DNA of 64,000 nt from Hippasteria phrygiana (GCA_037893225.1 JAZGUH010000327.1:1922001-1986000), one strand, 5' to 3'; shown: positions 1 to 11,860, counted from the first letter of the stretch. Program-made: numbers and translations. The notes: a model not told the origin generated them from the letters alone.

Positions 1-718
1 GGGTTCTCACCATTCTATTTAATGTTCGGGAGAGAACCGGTGTTGCCCATAGATTCTCTACTTGGTGGTGACAGAGAGAGATTTTTTTAACGACAATTGG
101 ATCTTGCTCCATCGCCAGAGGTTAAATGATGCTTATAAATTAGCCAAGACAAGGTTGGACAGGGAACTGGCCAAGAACAAGAAATGTTTTGATCGTCGAA
201 CATATCCAAATAAACTTACATGTGGTGATTTTGTTTTTCTGCGAAAACACAGTACCGGTCGTTCAAAAATACAAGACTATTATTTTCCTCATATTTACAA
301 GGTTGTTGATATTCCTGATAGCTCTTCCTTTGTATACGTGATCCAGTTGATGGATGGTTCGGGGCCCAGAAAGGTAGTGAACTCTTTAGAACTGAAACCT
401 ATCCCTCCACATCTTGTTACTCAACAACCCATACCACCTACTATACCTCCAACGCAAATAGATTCTGAGGAAGAATCAGAATCGGACACAGATGTGCAGC
501 TAGATATTGGTGTTGTCATACCCAACATTCCCATAGCCACAGATAGTGAAGATTCTACTTCACATGCAACACCAAGAAAGCGTAAACTTCCGGAAGCACC
601 TCCACGCCCTTTGAGGCAATCACAACGATCCACCAAAGGTCAGCACAGCAACCCTTTCCAAGAACCACGTTCGGTACTGTCTGAGCAGCAGGTTCTTGTA
701 GTCAATAGCGACAGATAA
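1..718 (+). pseudogene. Gypsy element A: integrase C-terminal part of pol
   Basis: This is the 3' end of a Ty3/gypsy pol gene entering from the left edge. The first 60 bases encode an integrase end motif (FYLMFGREPVLP) in one frame. The downstream part is shifted by one base near 60-90, so the gene is broken there. It continues with a basic region (RQRLNDAYKLAKTRLDRELA) and a C-terminal integrase domain with GDFVFLRKHSTGRSKIQDYY and YVIQLMDGSGP, then an acidic, proline-rich tail ending at 718. The same order and many of the same residues recur at 11.0-11.6 kb in element B, so the two elements are related but distinct. In gypsy elements this domain binds DNA and helps target integration. The upstream catalytic core lies outside the window. 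Confidence 0.9.
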
Positions 719-721
719 CTT

Positions 722-922
722 TTGTACATTCTTATTGGATTTAATTCACTTTTTATGCTAATTAGCCTGACAGCTAATTTTGCTCCTGCTTTTAGCTGGA
801 ACATGGTCTTGGGATTGATAGTTGTATTCTGCCTTGTGTTTCTTCTTTGTTGTTACCAGTGGATCATCGTACAGTGGAACAAACTAGTACATGCGATGAA
901 ACTTGGTTTTTATGATGGTTGA
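722..922 (+). CDS. Hydrophobic mini-ORF after pol of gypsy A
   Basis: A frame of about 60 residues directly follows the pol stop. It has two hydrophobic stretches, an early one around FNSLFMLISL and a stronger one around MVLGLIVVFCLVFLL followed by CCYQW, and a short polar C-terminus. This resembles a small membrane protein. A counterpart sits in the same place after pol of element B (11708-11860), with a similar layout: a hydrophobic run, then an aromatic/Cys/Tyr/Gln patch and a Trp-Phe/Asn-Lys ending. It could be a remnant of an envelope-like ORF or a separate small protein. The first codon is uncertain because a strict ATG start lies about 12 codons inside. No family is recognised. Confidence 0.45.
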   Translation: MYILIGFNSLFMLISLTANFAPAFSWNMVLGLIVVFCLVFLLCCYQWIIVQWNKLVHAMKLGFYDG

Positions 923-3591
923 TGTGAATATTTGTAAATAGCAGACATTTTATGCCGATACTTGAGCTTCTTTTCGTCTGATAGAGATACAGTTTCACTT
1001 ACTATGAAACATTTTTATCAAATCCTGATTCAACAAGTGATTATCTCATACTCAACTAGTAAACCCTAATTATCATCTAACTCTACAATATATTTTTGAA
1101 TCTATTCAACATCTCCATCTTTGATCTAATACTCCTTACATCCTCTTCCTTAAAGGAACACCGTATTCAACTTTTTATGAGTAGAAATAGTGAAAAATAA
1201 ATATCATGCAGTTTCAAAGAGTAGATCTTGGTCTGCTGAGATAAAATCTCTGCTCTCTAGTGACATACTAGTGGTGGACTGGTTGATCTTCTTCTCTTAG
1301 CATATCTGCATGATGTTGTTTCTCCTTATGCCATATCTCAATCAGGTTCTACCTATCTTCAATCATATTGAAGTTGAGCTGCTTGGCAAATGAGGATTAG
1401 TAGAATATTTCCCCTGCTACTTATATTAATATAGGTCTCCTAAAAGGATCTGTGATCTAATTTGTAATTAGCCTTGGAAAATCATGTCACTTTTGGTCTA
1501 TCTTTAACTATTTTCTAATCTTGTCACATGATTATGCCTTAGAAAAATTTCTCTTCAAAATGTTCTCTAGTGTCGAGTGTGACCAGTCGACCCGGTTGGT
1601 CACCTGGTCCCTCCACTGCACTATCAGCTTACCTACAATCCTTCTTAATCTGGTGTTGAGTGTGACCGATCTACATAAAAGAATCATCTGGTCCCTCCAC
1701 GGTCCTTGTTAAACATTCTTTTCCTTTACTTTCTCACATTCCTTTCTCTCTATTGTCATAGTTTGGTATGCGGCAATGCCTTGTTGAACACTCTCTATTG
1801 TACTTTAGTATGTGTGTACCCCTTCTGCTAGCACAGTGCCCTATTCTTGCACCAACCCAGTTTACTCTGCATTGTGCGATGATCTAGATACATATGTAGC
1901 TGTGCAGCCGAGAACAATAAGCTATTGTTGCGCTATACTGCCTCTCACCATGCTCTCATTTAGATGTGAAACCTTTGGCTGTAGCTTTCTTGGCTCAGTG
2001 CAAAATTTACTTTAGTCACTCTGTTCTTGAGTTCCCTTGTGTGAACATCATCGTTGGTTCTGTAATTAAAATACGTACACGTTACGACGTTGCTACGTTA
2101 GCACTTGCAGCCAAATACCGTTAGAATTGCCCAGTGTTTTCAGCACATTCTTCGGTTGGCACAGGTCGGGGGACGCCGCATGGTAAGTTATAAATATTTC
2201 TTATCGTTAGTAGAACATGTACAATCCTTTAATACATAGTATTTTGAGAAACTCACCTCTTATAAGTGTTGAATCGGTCGGAGGAAGTATCAATGCATCA
2301 TAGTAGACTAAGATATTAATTGAGTAAAACGAACTGTTGAATCTCTGCAATCCTGACTACACGTATATTTAGCAATCCTGAAGTGATACAATTTTGAGGA
2401 AATAGAAGTACCCGTATAGTTTGCTGAGAAACATGTACATGTGATGCCAATTTTCGAGGTTGAAATACCTAAATGAGATTTGAACTGAAGTGGAATGGAA
2501 TCTATTTAGTATTTACAGAGGAATCCACACCTAAGTACAAGTTCACAATGGTTTTAATTACTGTAATTAGCACATATGAAGGTCTCACTTTGTAAAATAT
2601 GCATCTGTGGAGCCTCATATCAATTGTATATTTTCTTAAGTTCATGAGGACAAAAGGCAAACGTGGAAGTCCAATACTTGAACATGTTTAATACTTTCAC
2701 GGAAATAGATTGTTTTGCGGGAGTGAGGAAAACAAGATAAGGTAGTATTTGAAGAACAATTATAAATAATATAAAACCACAGAACATTTTCTTGTACTTT
2801 ACAGTTTACATCTTGACGTGCCTTATACCTTCTGTACAACCGGCTTAGCCGTGCCGTATTCGTCAACCCCAGCTTATATACATATTGCTGGTAGGTGTTT
2901 TGATCAAATGTGTGCATCTCAGTTTATCAATGATGAAAACTATGCCCAATTTTGAATGGTATAAGTGGAACTTCCATGTAACGTAAATGCTTAAAGATTC
3001 TGCGACAAATAATTGTTATTGGCAATACAACTTACAAGTTTAGAAAGCTCACCGTACATGTTTAGTGTGCATATTGTGAAATTATAGAGTAAATTACAAA
3101 CTTTCCCGAGGCAACTTAAATACCCCTGTACTTGGCAAATTGAGCTTTTCTTGAGTGATCACAGATACATTTTGATTTCACATTTTTGTTTGATATTCGT
3201 GACCAGAAAAGTTTACATGATGTATACAGGGAATTGATACCACAAATTTATAGAACAAATTATTGCCTCGCTCACACTCTAGTAAATACAATTGTAAATG
3301 AACGTAAACTATTAGGGTAATGCTCGAATATAAACGACTATGTATTGACTATTTATTTTTGTTTGTTTTATTCCTTTACAGATAATACATTGACTGTCGT
3401 TTTTGCTTGGTTTGAAAAGCTGTATTTTTAAATATAGACTGTTGGAACTACCAACTGTGTGTATATATATATCCACAGTCTAGAATTGTATGTAAATAAA
3501 TTACCGGAAACTTAAACCTGTTTCTTTGTGCCTCCACATCCCTGTTCCCTTAAAGTAAAACATTCTTATAACCAACCCCCTCGGTTACATT
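923..3591 (+). repeat. Non-coding 3' tail / LTR-like region of gypsy A
   Basis: No coding frame of interest is seen. The region has landmarks that recur in the tail of element B: GTGTGACC boxes with TCGACCGG/TGGTCCCTCCAC words (about 1575-1710), a CGTACACGTT block followed by GGCACAGGTCGGGG and a strong splice-donor sequence TGGTAAGT at 2181-2188, and a terminal CCCTGTTCC ... CCCCTCGGTTACA at about 3538-3591. The last block resembles an LTR 3' end. The left LTR boundary could not be fixed, and no second copy of the same LTR lies in the window, so calling it an LTR is inference. Confidence 0.45.
2181..2190 (+). promoter_or_regulatory. Splice-donor-like site in gypsy A tail
   Basis: CATG|GTAAGTTA is a near-consensus 5' splice site. 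It follows a G-rich block that also precedes the GTG|GTGAGT donor at 13791 in element B. Conservation between two divergent elements supports function, perhaps splicing of a leader exon transcribed from the LTR. Confidence 0.4.
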
Positions 3592-6029
3592 AGGAATGTC
3601 ATCATGTTGAATTAGCCGAATATGGCCAAGCTCTGGGTAGTACGGTGATTTTAGAAAATGTTTTGACCTTCTCAATATACATGTATTAACAAAAATAATT
3701 GTGTGCATTAATATTCCTGATTATACCGAGAATGCCGAAGACCAGGATGTATAAATAGATGACTTAACAAAAGAAAGCAAATCAATAATGTCTAACATGC
3801 ATAGGCCTAACACCATGATGTTACCTTTAATTTCTCAGATGCTGAATTTTAGTGTTGACGTGTCTGCAAATTTTCACTCTGGTGCTCTCTGTGGATTACA
3901 GTCATATATGTATGCATGTTATAATCTAAAATCACAAAATCGTGGTTTTGTTCAAGGTTTAACTTAATGTTGATCGTTACTATAATTAAATGATTTTTCT
4001 CAACTTATTCCGATAGTGCTCCATTACACATGGTAGACATTTGACTGTTGATTATACACCTGCCAGTCCTGTAAATATATAACAAATTCCTCAATTTTGT
4101 TTTAATTCACGATTTGTTGATTGAAAGGAAATGGTCTGTGGGTAGGATACATTTGCACAACATAAGATGCGAATGCCGGCAAGCTCGTGTCCTTGTTTCA
4201 TTGATTTACATGAGCATAATGGCTACATTTACTTGACTTTTGACTTTAGCTATGTAATTTAACAGGAAAAACTACAAAACACTTTTTAACAAGCACAAAA
4301 CAAGACAAAACGGACCAATTCACAGACGTCAGGGAATTATCAGGTCGGGAACTATAGACTATTTGCATCGCTGGAAATTGATACAGAAATTCCACTCCTC
4401 TTGAAAATGACAGCACACCAGGTGCCGTGATTTTACAGGACTATTATTTTTTTATAATAATTCAGTAGTTTAGTTTTTGATGTTTACAAATGTTGTATAT
4501 TACTAACCCGCAGGCCCTACACTGTAACAAAGTTGGTCAAAATGGGTTGATATTTTGCCCAATGTTGGGCAACATATCAACAACCCAAAATCTTGGGCAA
4601 ATTCTTCTTAATAATTGGTCCATTTTACCTGAATTAACCAACAATGTGGTAAATTAATACAAATGTTGGGTAAATAACAGTTGCCCAATTATGTTTTACC
4701 CAACGTTTTTACAGTGTATGCATGTGCATGTTTATGTTTGTAGATTTATGGAAATTTTTATTTGTGGAAAATGTCAGCGATATTCGGACAGCAATGATCG
4801 ATTTCGTCATTAAACACCAGCCTATAAAAAAAAACAGTCGACCAAACTCACTCATTGATTTCAGGAATTTGTAAAAAAATTCAATATTTCACGACAGAAA
4901 ACAACATTTCCTCGTCATTCACTTTGTCGGTATCGGTTTAACGTCATTGGGATAAAATGTTCGTTTGTAAGATTGAACGGTTCCGCCAGTAAAGAACAAA
5001 TATCTAGACATATACCATTTACGGTTTTACCCACAATGCAGTCAACATACATATTTCCAGATCACCCGTAAAGGGCCTATGCACAATAACAATGCATTGC
5101 ATTACAGTGTACACAAATGTGCTGAGTACCCAACGATATTATTAACAAAATTGATGATTTTCATAACATGGCACCCTACACCAACAGAGGTAGATCATTT
5201 CTGCTTACGTTACAGTACTTGGTTGCGAGTATATTCAAAAAGACATTGTTTTCTGTATTTTATAGAATTTTTAAGGAAATATGATTGGATCTTTAACAAA
5301 AGTCCGTTTTTTGGGGGGGTGTAGCAACCTGAAAAATAAATGTTCAAATTGAATTGCTGATTCGTTATCATAATAGATAAATTGTGGCTTTATACCAAAC
5401 AGACATTCCACACACAAAATCGACCTGTAGCGGATTAAACAAGTTTCGAATTTAGAATTTTGAGAGGGACGCTCCTAATTCCTATACAGTATAAATGCAT
5501 ATCAATTTTCCCGCGTAGCACATAATAAAACAATTCATTATAAGAAAACTACATACATTGCAGAATGTAGTAAGTGTTCTTTTGCGATCCAAAACACATT
5601 TACTATAATTTGTATAAGAGGGAAATCCGATAAATTGAAATGCTCAGTCGGAGCAAACTCGATAGATTTTGCTGAAAAATCTTAGGGAGTCATTAAACCT
5701 TGGGGCAAGTTTGATGTCTCGCTAATAAAGACTTCAGCGCCTATTCCTCGGCATATTTTTAAGAATTTAAAAAATGTATATGGTTGTATATTTTTTTCTA
5801 CTGGTCTAAAACATTTCTCTGGAAATTTGTAATCGGGGTAGTAAGTAAAGATGGGAAGCGTCTTCAGAATTTGTACATGGTCTTTTCGATGGAATATATA
5901 ATATGCTGAAGCTTGATGAGAAGATATAGCGGTATAGAGGTGACATGATATATTGAAAAATAATAATACAAAAGTTGTAATTAATTAGGGGAGTGTGAAC
6001 ATAAATATTAACACGGTCGTAGCTCTTTC
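3592..6029. other. AT-rich stretch without a recognisable gene
   Basis: Apart from a 197-bp MITE at 4520-4716, I see no protein domain, RNA gene or ordered repeat here. Reading frames are short and have AT-rich, non-coding composition. Confidence 0.6.
4520..4716. mobile_element. MITE with CACTGTAA terminal inverted repeats
   Basis: The left end reads CACTGTAACAAAGTTGG. The right end, reverse complemented, reads CACTGTAAAAACGTTGG. Both ends are flanked by TA (4518-4519 and 4717-4718), consistent with a TA target duplication. The interior is rich in TTGGGCAA / TTGCCCAA words in both orientations, so the element is largely self-complementary. It has no coding capacity. The TA duplication and the short terminal repeat fit a non-autonomous Tc1/mariner-like element, but the family is not identified. 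Confidence 0.75.
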
Positions 6030-6050
6030 TTTTTTTTTACTTTCTGCAGG
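6030..6050 (+). promoter_or_regulatory. Splice-acceptor-like site upstream of gypsy B gag
   Basis: A long pyrimidine tract (TTTCTTTTTTTTTACTTTCTGCAG) ends in AG at 6048-6049. It is the best acceptor-like sequence before the gag remnant, and could pair with the donor at 2183 or one outside the window. Confidence 0.35.
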
Positions 6051-6196
6051 TTGGAAGTCCCACTGCGTTGCCGATCACGATTCGTGCCACTTCTCTCAAA
6101 TCCATTGACGCATCTCAAGTGCTGCATTGTTTTGCTGTGCTCTCCTGGGAAGAAACTTTGCGAACCGTTAGCGCTTGCCGAGCCTCGGACATAAGG

Positions 6197-6204
6197 TATA
6201 AAAA
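6197..6204 (+). promoter_or_regulatory. TATA-box-like motif upstream of gypsy B gag
   Basis: TATAAAAA lies in a GC-rich context about 75 bases upstream of a short ATG frame (6272) that is soon closed by a stop. It could be an LTR or leader promoter of element B, or chance. Confidence 0.3.
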
Positions 6205-6326
6205 GGGTATAGGGTCTTGCTCGCGTTAGACGTATATTACAATTTTCCCTTGCAAACAGCAGGTTCCTTTTAATTTCGAGATGGCAACGGGTAGGGAAGA
6301 CCCACAATGTTAGGCGTGTGGGCGAA

Positions 6327-6755
6327 TTACAAACGGTATGTGAATCGTTCGACGGTATGCAAATTAGGTCTTTAGACCGTCGAACGGTTTGTAAACTATC
6401 GTTTGGGCCTCGCTTTCAGACCCCAAACTGTTTGCTTTTCTCAAGTGCTCAACAAAAAAGGCTGATTGCCATTGGGGTTTTACCAAACAAAGGAGCGTCC
6501 TGCCTGCTGGACTTCAATGGCTGTGCCGCCGCTAATCCTCCAGGGTAAATTAACCCTGGTGGATTAGCAGTGGCACAGCTATTTAAGCAACCACTGTTAT
6601 CACAATGGAGGCTAATCCGATAAGTAATCCGATTGTGCAGCCTGCCAACCTCCAGACCGTGAGCGCTCAAGTGTATACCGTTTGGGCTGGGGATTAATAC
6701 CATTTGGGCCCATACCGTTTGGGAACTCTCAAGTAATTTGCATACCGTTTCTAAA
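6327..6755. mobile_element. Foldback element with repeated AAACGGTATG motifs
   Basis: The left end reads TTACAAACGGTATGTGAAT. The right end, reverse complemented, reads TTAGAAACGGTATGCAAAT, giving imperfect terminal repeats. The octamer AAACGGTA or its complement occurs at least five times inside, and there is an 11-bp perfect stem CGTTCGACGGT / ACCGTCGAACG (6346-6356, 6376-6386) as well as the 60-bp palindrome at 6520-6579. It separates a candidate gag start from the gag body, so it probably inserted into element B. No target duplication was resolved. Confidence 0.55.
6520..6579. repeat. 60-bp near-perfect palindrome
   Basis: Arms of 27 bases starting GCTGTGCC and ending CCAGGGT match with three mismatches around a 6-base centre (AAATTA). 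It would form a long hairpin in single-stranded DNA or RNA. Confidence 0.85.
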
Positions 6756-6759
6756 TCGC

Positions 6760-7612
6760 ACTGACGCCTTACCAACCTTTTCTGGACTTGCTGAAAGTAA
6801 GTTGGATGATTGGGTATGTGATATGCGGTCTGCCTTGGCCTCTCGTCCTCTTTTAAAGCAGGAGAAAAAGAACTTTGTCTTCCAACACTTGAGTGGGCCA
6901 GCCAAGGAGGAAGTCAAGTATAGATGTAAGGATAGTATAATAGAAGATATCTTTAGCATGTTGTATGAGGTGTTTGGTGACCAGGGTTCTACTGTTCAAT
7001 TGCAATGCACATTTTTTTTAGCGTAAGCAAAAGGACGGTGATAATCTTAGAGATTCCTGCCATGCGCTTCTCGACCTTTTTAAGAGGGCTAGGAGGAAAT
7101 CTCCTCACCTTGGTGATAGACGAGAACAACTCTTGAATGATCAATTTGCAGAGGGGGTTTCAGACCCAGTTCTTCGTAATTACCTGAAGAAATGTATCAG
7201 GGATGACTCGAGCATTGACTTTTACTCTCTTAGAGCAGAAGCAATAGAATGGGCCGAGGAGGCTAGCACTAGCATATCTTCCCCAACTAAAGCTCACTTA
7301 CATTCAGCTAAGGCTACCATAGAGACAAACACACTATTAGAAGTCATCACAAAGCAACAATATCAACTGGACAACCAACAAAAACAAATAGAACATCTCA
7401 CTCAACTGATGACAGAACTGACACCTGACAAACAAACTTCGAAACAAACTACAACTAAAACCAACAGAACCACTAACTTTAAATGCACATTTTGTAACAG
7501 AGTGGGGCATACGAAGGATAGGTGTTATAAACTTCAACTAATTAAGGAAGCGAGAGACACGATTAAGCAGCTTGAGAAGTCTAGTGGCTCGAAGCCTAAT
7601 GAGGGAAACTAG
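6760..7612 (+). pseudogene. Gypsy B gag fragment with CCHC zinc knuckle
   Basis: Capsid-like sequence starts at DALPTFSGLAESKLDDWV, a pattern usual near the start of retrotransposon gag. It is shifted at the T8 run around 7013-7020, then continues with RKQKDGDNLRDSCHALL and on to 7612. A nucleocapsid knuckle CTFCNRVGHTKDRC (CX2CX4HX4C) is present near 7484-7525. Between capsid and knuckle lies a Gln/Thr-rich, coiled-coil-like stretch. Gag packages element RNA in cytoplasmic particles. The frameshift makes this copy non-functional. Confidence 0.85.
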
Positions 7613-7653
7613 CTCCTCTCGACCTACAAGCTCCGACGGGCGAGAGGGAAGTT

Positions 7654-8793
7654 ATGAGACCTCACTCTTCTTCATGTAGTTCTACGGTACAGCAGGCCAG
7701 CCATCTGGTTGGCACTTGTCCGGTTTGGTCGGTAGATGTTGGTGGGGTTACTATACCTTGCTTAATAGACATGGGATCGATGGTCTCTACAATCACAGAA
7801 GAGTGTTTTAAGAAGTCCTTTCAACCCGCATGGGCTAAGTTAAAGCATGACAATCTTTGGTTGAAAATAACTACATCTAACGGTCTTGAGATACTCTACA
7901 TCGGCTACATTGAAGTAGATGTATCTTGTGAGGGGGTGGTTTTTCCTAAAATGGGATTCTTGGTAGTGAAGGATTCGGCCGAGGAGGAGAATCGACGGGA
8001 AAAGCGGAAAGTACCGGGTTTGCTTGGGATGAATATCTTGGGTCCTCTTACTGATTTGATGCCAGAGGAAGATGTTTCTTCATCCTCCACTTTGTCCTCC
8101 TCGAAGACCGTCCTTGCATTGCAAGTGAAGGCCGAGGTGAAGCAGGGTGAAGCGGTGGCAATGGTGAAGTCTTCTTCTGTTGTGCCAATTTTTATTCCTC
8201 CAGAGTCGTCGATAGTTGTCGAGGCTAGACCTTCAAAGGAAGTTCCTTATGTAACTGGAGTAGTTGAGCCTCTGAGAAATAGTCAGCATCTACCAGTTGG
8301 ACTGTTGGTACCCTCCACATTGGTAACAGTGGGAAAGTCATTCCATATTCGATTAGACAACTTATCCTCTGCAGGCTTTATTTTAAAGCCTAATACTCGA
8401 CTTGGTGTCCTTAGAGGTGTAGGGAGTGTGAAGACAGATAGTGGGCCGAAGGTGGAATTTAAAGTGTCATATAATGAGATTCATGTTTGTAACATGGATG
8501 TCACTCCTTCAGTGCCTACGATGGTGACGGAATCTATTCTTGTTGATCTAACGTCCTTTGACGGTGGTGAGACACAGTTGGAGAAAATACAGCGACTCCT
8601 ACATAAGAATAAAGACATATTTGCGACACATGATTTTGATTTGGGGAACACAGACACTGTTAGGCATCGTATTAATACTAACCAGTCTGAACCAATTGCT
8701 CAGACCTATAGGCGAATCCCTCCCAATCAGTATGAAGAGGTAAAGAATCACATACAGCAACTACTTCAACACGGCATCATAGTCGAGTCATAG
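7654..8793 (+). pseudogene. Gypsy B protease and RT N-terminus
   Basis: An aspartic protease lies in roughly residues 20-130. The active-site loop reads LIDMGS in place of the usual D-T/S-G, consistent with ACG-to-ATG deamination of the Thr codon. The second hallmark LLGMN follows. A spacer of about 200 residues leads to the RT N-terminal region (RRIPPNQYEEVKNHIQQLL ... IIVES). The frame then stops at 8791-8793, where about two bases appear to be missing; RT continues in another frame. Protease matures the polyprotein, and the changed loop suggests weak or no activity. Confidence 0.85.
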
Positions 8794-10020
8794 TCCATAC
8801 TCCGCTCCTATTGTTTTAGCTCGGAAGAAAGACGGTAGTCTCCGTATGTGTGTGGATTATAGACAATTATATGCTGTTACTAAGAGAGATGCTTTCCCTC
8901 TTCCTCGAATATCCGAGCTTATTGATGCACCTGTTGGAGCCAAATTCTTTTCATCTCTGGATTTGGCTAGTGGATATCACCAGATTAGGGTTGATGATAC
9001 TGATAGGGAGAAGACTGCGTTTGTGACTCCCATGGGTCTTTATGAATACGTAAAGATGCCTTTTGGTCTTTGTGGGGCCCCAGCCACATTTCAACGACTG
9101 ATGCAGCGATGTGTGGGTGATCTGATGTACCAGTTGTTGTTCGTCTATTTAGACGATATTTGTATTTACTCGAGGTTTTTTGACGAACATCTTCATCATC
9201 TTGGTCTTGTTTTCAATAGGCTTAGGCAACATAACCTCAAACTTAAGCTGTCTAAATGTCACCTGTTCCGCAAGGAAATTGAGTATTTAGGTCACATTTT
9301 GTCCGAGAAGGGAATAGCCACTACCCCTGAGAAAACCCGAGCAATCGTTGACTGGCCTGTTCCCCGGACTGTGAGGCAGTTGCGTTCCTTCCTAGGATTT
9401 GCCAGCTACTATAGACGGTTTATCCCAAACTTTGCAAAAATAGCCCGTCCTCTTCACACTTTAGTTGGCGAATGTCCGAAGCACTCTCCGAAGTACTTTC
9501 GTAGTAGATGGAATGAGTCCTGTCAGGCTGCTATGGACGAATTAAAAGCAAAGTATACTTCAACACCAATTTTGGCCTTTGCTGACTTCAGTAAGCCATT
9601 TGTTCTGGGTATTGACGCCAGTTTGTCTGGGCTCGGTGCGGTCTTGTCCCAGATTCAGGATGGACATGAGCGAGTGATTGCTTTTGCTAGTCGTGCCCTT
9701 CGTGTGAACGAGCAGACAATGCAAAATTACAGTGCGATAAAACTCGAACTCTTGGGTCTCAAATGGGCAGTTACGACAAGTTTAAAGATTATCTGTATGG
9801 GTCATCATTTACAGTAAGAACCGACATTAATCCCTTGAGTCATCTTACTACTGCTAAACTTGGTGCCACTGAGCAACGATAGGTTGCCAGTCTAGCTTCC
9901 TACGACTTCAAGATCATATATCGTCCTGGTCGAGTGAACCGTAATGCCGATGGTCTGTCTAGACAATTTGAGCGAGATCCTAGCAATATTTGTACTGTTT
10001 CGGAGATTACGGCGAAGTGT
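8794..10020 (+). pseudogene. Gypsy B reverse transcriptase and RNase H
   Basis: RT motifs are well kept: MCVDYRQL, SSLDLASGYHQI, KMPFGLCGAPATFQ, the catalytic VYLDD, KCHLFRKEIEYLGH and LRSFLGFASYYRRFIPNF. RNase H follows with LGIDAS, VIAFASRAL and a matching Glu region (AIKLELLGL). A one-base shift near 9780 moves the rest of RNase H (VRTDINPLSHL, then RVNRNADGLSR near 9940) into another frame, and a stop lies near 9880. These domains copy element RNA into DNA. The YLDD is intact but the gene is split. Confidence 0.9.
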
Positions 10021-10059
10021 CCAGATTATAGGCCATCTATACCACTCTTCCGATAAATC

Positions 10060-11660
10060 TTCAGGTCAAAATTTCCCAAGATGCCCTTGAGTTAGGATCA
10101 GCACGTATTGTAGCAGAACATTGTTCCAATATTTCAGCATTTCCTTCATATACTAGACAAGAGATACGTGACTTACAACAAGCTGATCCCGACATTGGTC
10201 GATATCTGATTTATCATTCCTCTACTCATACAAACAAACCACAACGCAAATCAGAGTCCAAGGTAGTTAAGTCCTTACTCAGGCAATCTAATCGTCTTAA
10301 CATCATAGACAGGATTTTGTACAGGGAAGTTCTGGATCCCAAATTAGGACCATTACATCAACTGGTCTTACCTGCATCTTTGAGACCTAAGGTTCTTACA
10401 CAACTTCATAATAATTTTAGTCATCAAGGAGAGGAGCGTACCATGTCCTTAGTCAGACATTTTGGCCGTACATGTATTGAGACGTGAAGCATTGGATACA
10501 CAACTGTGAACGCTGTCTAATCTCAAAGTTACCTTCACCCTCGGTTAGAAATCCTCTTGGTCACTTGTGTGCTTCCAGACCATTGGAGGTCATAGCCATA
10601 GATTTTACTCTGCTGGAACCTTCCACTGACCGTACTGAGAATGTCCTTGTCATTACGGATGTTTTCTCTAAATTCACAGTAGCCGTCCCTACAAAAGACC
10701 AAACTGCCAAAACTACTGCATGTGCCTTAGTTCGAGAGTGGTTTCTAAAATATGGCGCCCCTCAGCGCATCCACTCTGACCAAGGACCACAGTTCGAATC
10801 GGCTCTAATCAAACAACTCTGTAATCTCTACAACATCTCAAAATCACACACAACACCCTATCATCCGCAAGGTAACGCACAGTGCGAGCTGTTCAACAGG
10901 ACCATGCATGATTTACTTCGTACTTTGTCTGCCAAAGAGAAACGGAATTGGTCGGAATTGGTCTTTATTTATAATGCTACATAGCATGCCTCCACTGGCT
11001 TTGCACCTTTCTATTTAATGTTTGGACGAGAACCTGGAATACCAGCAGATGAGCAGAATTTTCAAGATATTTGGGTAGATTTCCATCAATCACGACTGAA
11101 AGAAGCCCACCGTTTAGTTTAAGCGAGACTAGCCAAAGAACTGGCAAGGAGTAAATCCATCTTCGATCGAAGAACCAACCCAAATGTTTTGAACTTGGGG
11201 ATTTTGTTGTTTTACGTAAACATAGTAGAGGACGCTCCAAGATCCAGGATTACTATTTTTCTGACATCTATAAAGTAATCAAACATCCTGATGAAGACAC
11301 CTATGTTTATGTTATTCAACTGGCTGATGGATCAGGGCCTACAAAAACGGTAAATTCCTCTGAACTCAAGTTAGTTCCACCACATCTTGTGCATGTAGTT
11401 AAGCCTAAAGCGCCGTTGTCAGTTAAAGTTCCAGGAAAAATGATCGATGATATGCAGGTAGACTCTGATTCGGATTCTGATATGGATATTGGTATTTTTC
11501 TCCCAGCTTCTGACTCTATGAACGCTGAGGAGGAAAGTTCTGATCCTCGACACAACATCGAGAGGAAGTAGCTGCTTCTCCCTTACGACGTCCACAAACG
11601 ACTACGAGGGGTCAACATAGAAATCCTTCAGGCTACCCCGTTCAGTCCTGTCCAACGAAC
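10060..11660 (+). pseudogene. Gypsy B integrase
   Basis: The zinc-binding region can be followed (HNNFSHQGEERT ... [10 protein letters not shown]). A TGA at 10478-10480 replaces what looks like a CGA codon. The core carries all three catalytic positions: D in AIDFTLL, D in HSDQGPQF and E in [15 protein letters not shown] at about 10982-10984 interrupts the next stretch (NAT*HASTGFAPFYLMFGREP). The C-terminal domain continues to about 11571 and matches element A (GDFVV, LRKHSRGRSKIQDYYF, YVIQLADGSGP). Another stop lies near 11118-11120 (TAA). Integrase inserts element cDNA; this copy cannot be translated in one piece. Confidence 0.88.
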
Positions 11661-11707
11661 ACTTTCTTGCCATAAACAGCGATAGACATCTCTTAAGACT
11701 CAATGCC

Positions 11708-11860
11708 ATGTGGGTTATTTACTTTATAGCTGGAAATCTTAGACTGAGAGGTGGTAGTTTCCACTTGCTCTGGATTATTCCAACACTCTTCTTCGTATGT
11801 AGATACCCACAGGCAATTGAGGCAGCATGGTTTAAAAATACTAGTTTGTTTTGTTTGTGA
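11708..11860 (+). CDS. Hydrophobic mini-ORF after pol of gypsy B
   Basis: This 50-residue frame begins with ATG and MWVIYFIAGN, has a second hydrophobic stretch (LLWIIPTLFFVC) followed by RYPQAIEAAWFK, and ends with TGA. Position and layout match the mini-ORF after pol of element A. A small membrane protein or envelope-like remnant is possible. It lies among AT-rich DNA, so it could also be fortuitous; the match to element A raises confidence. Confidence 0.4.
   Translation: MWVIYFIAGNLRLRGGSFHLLWIIPTLFFVCRYPQAIEAAWFKNTSLFCL

Noticed and set aside
4801..5330. 81-residue ORF at 5079 as a gene
   Set aside because: AT-rich, no domain, no splice context; composition like the flanks.
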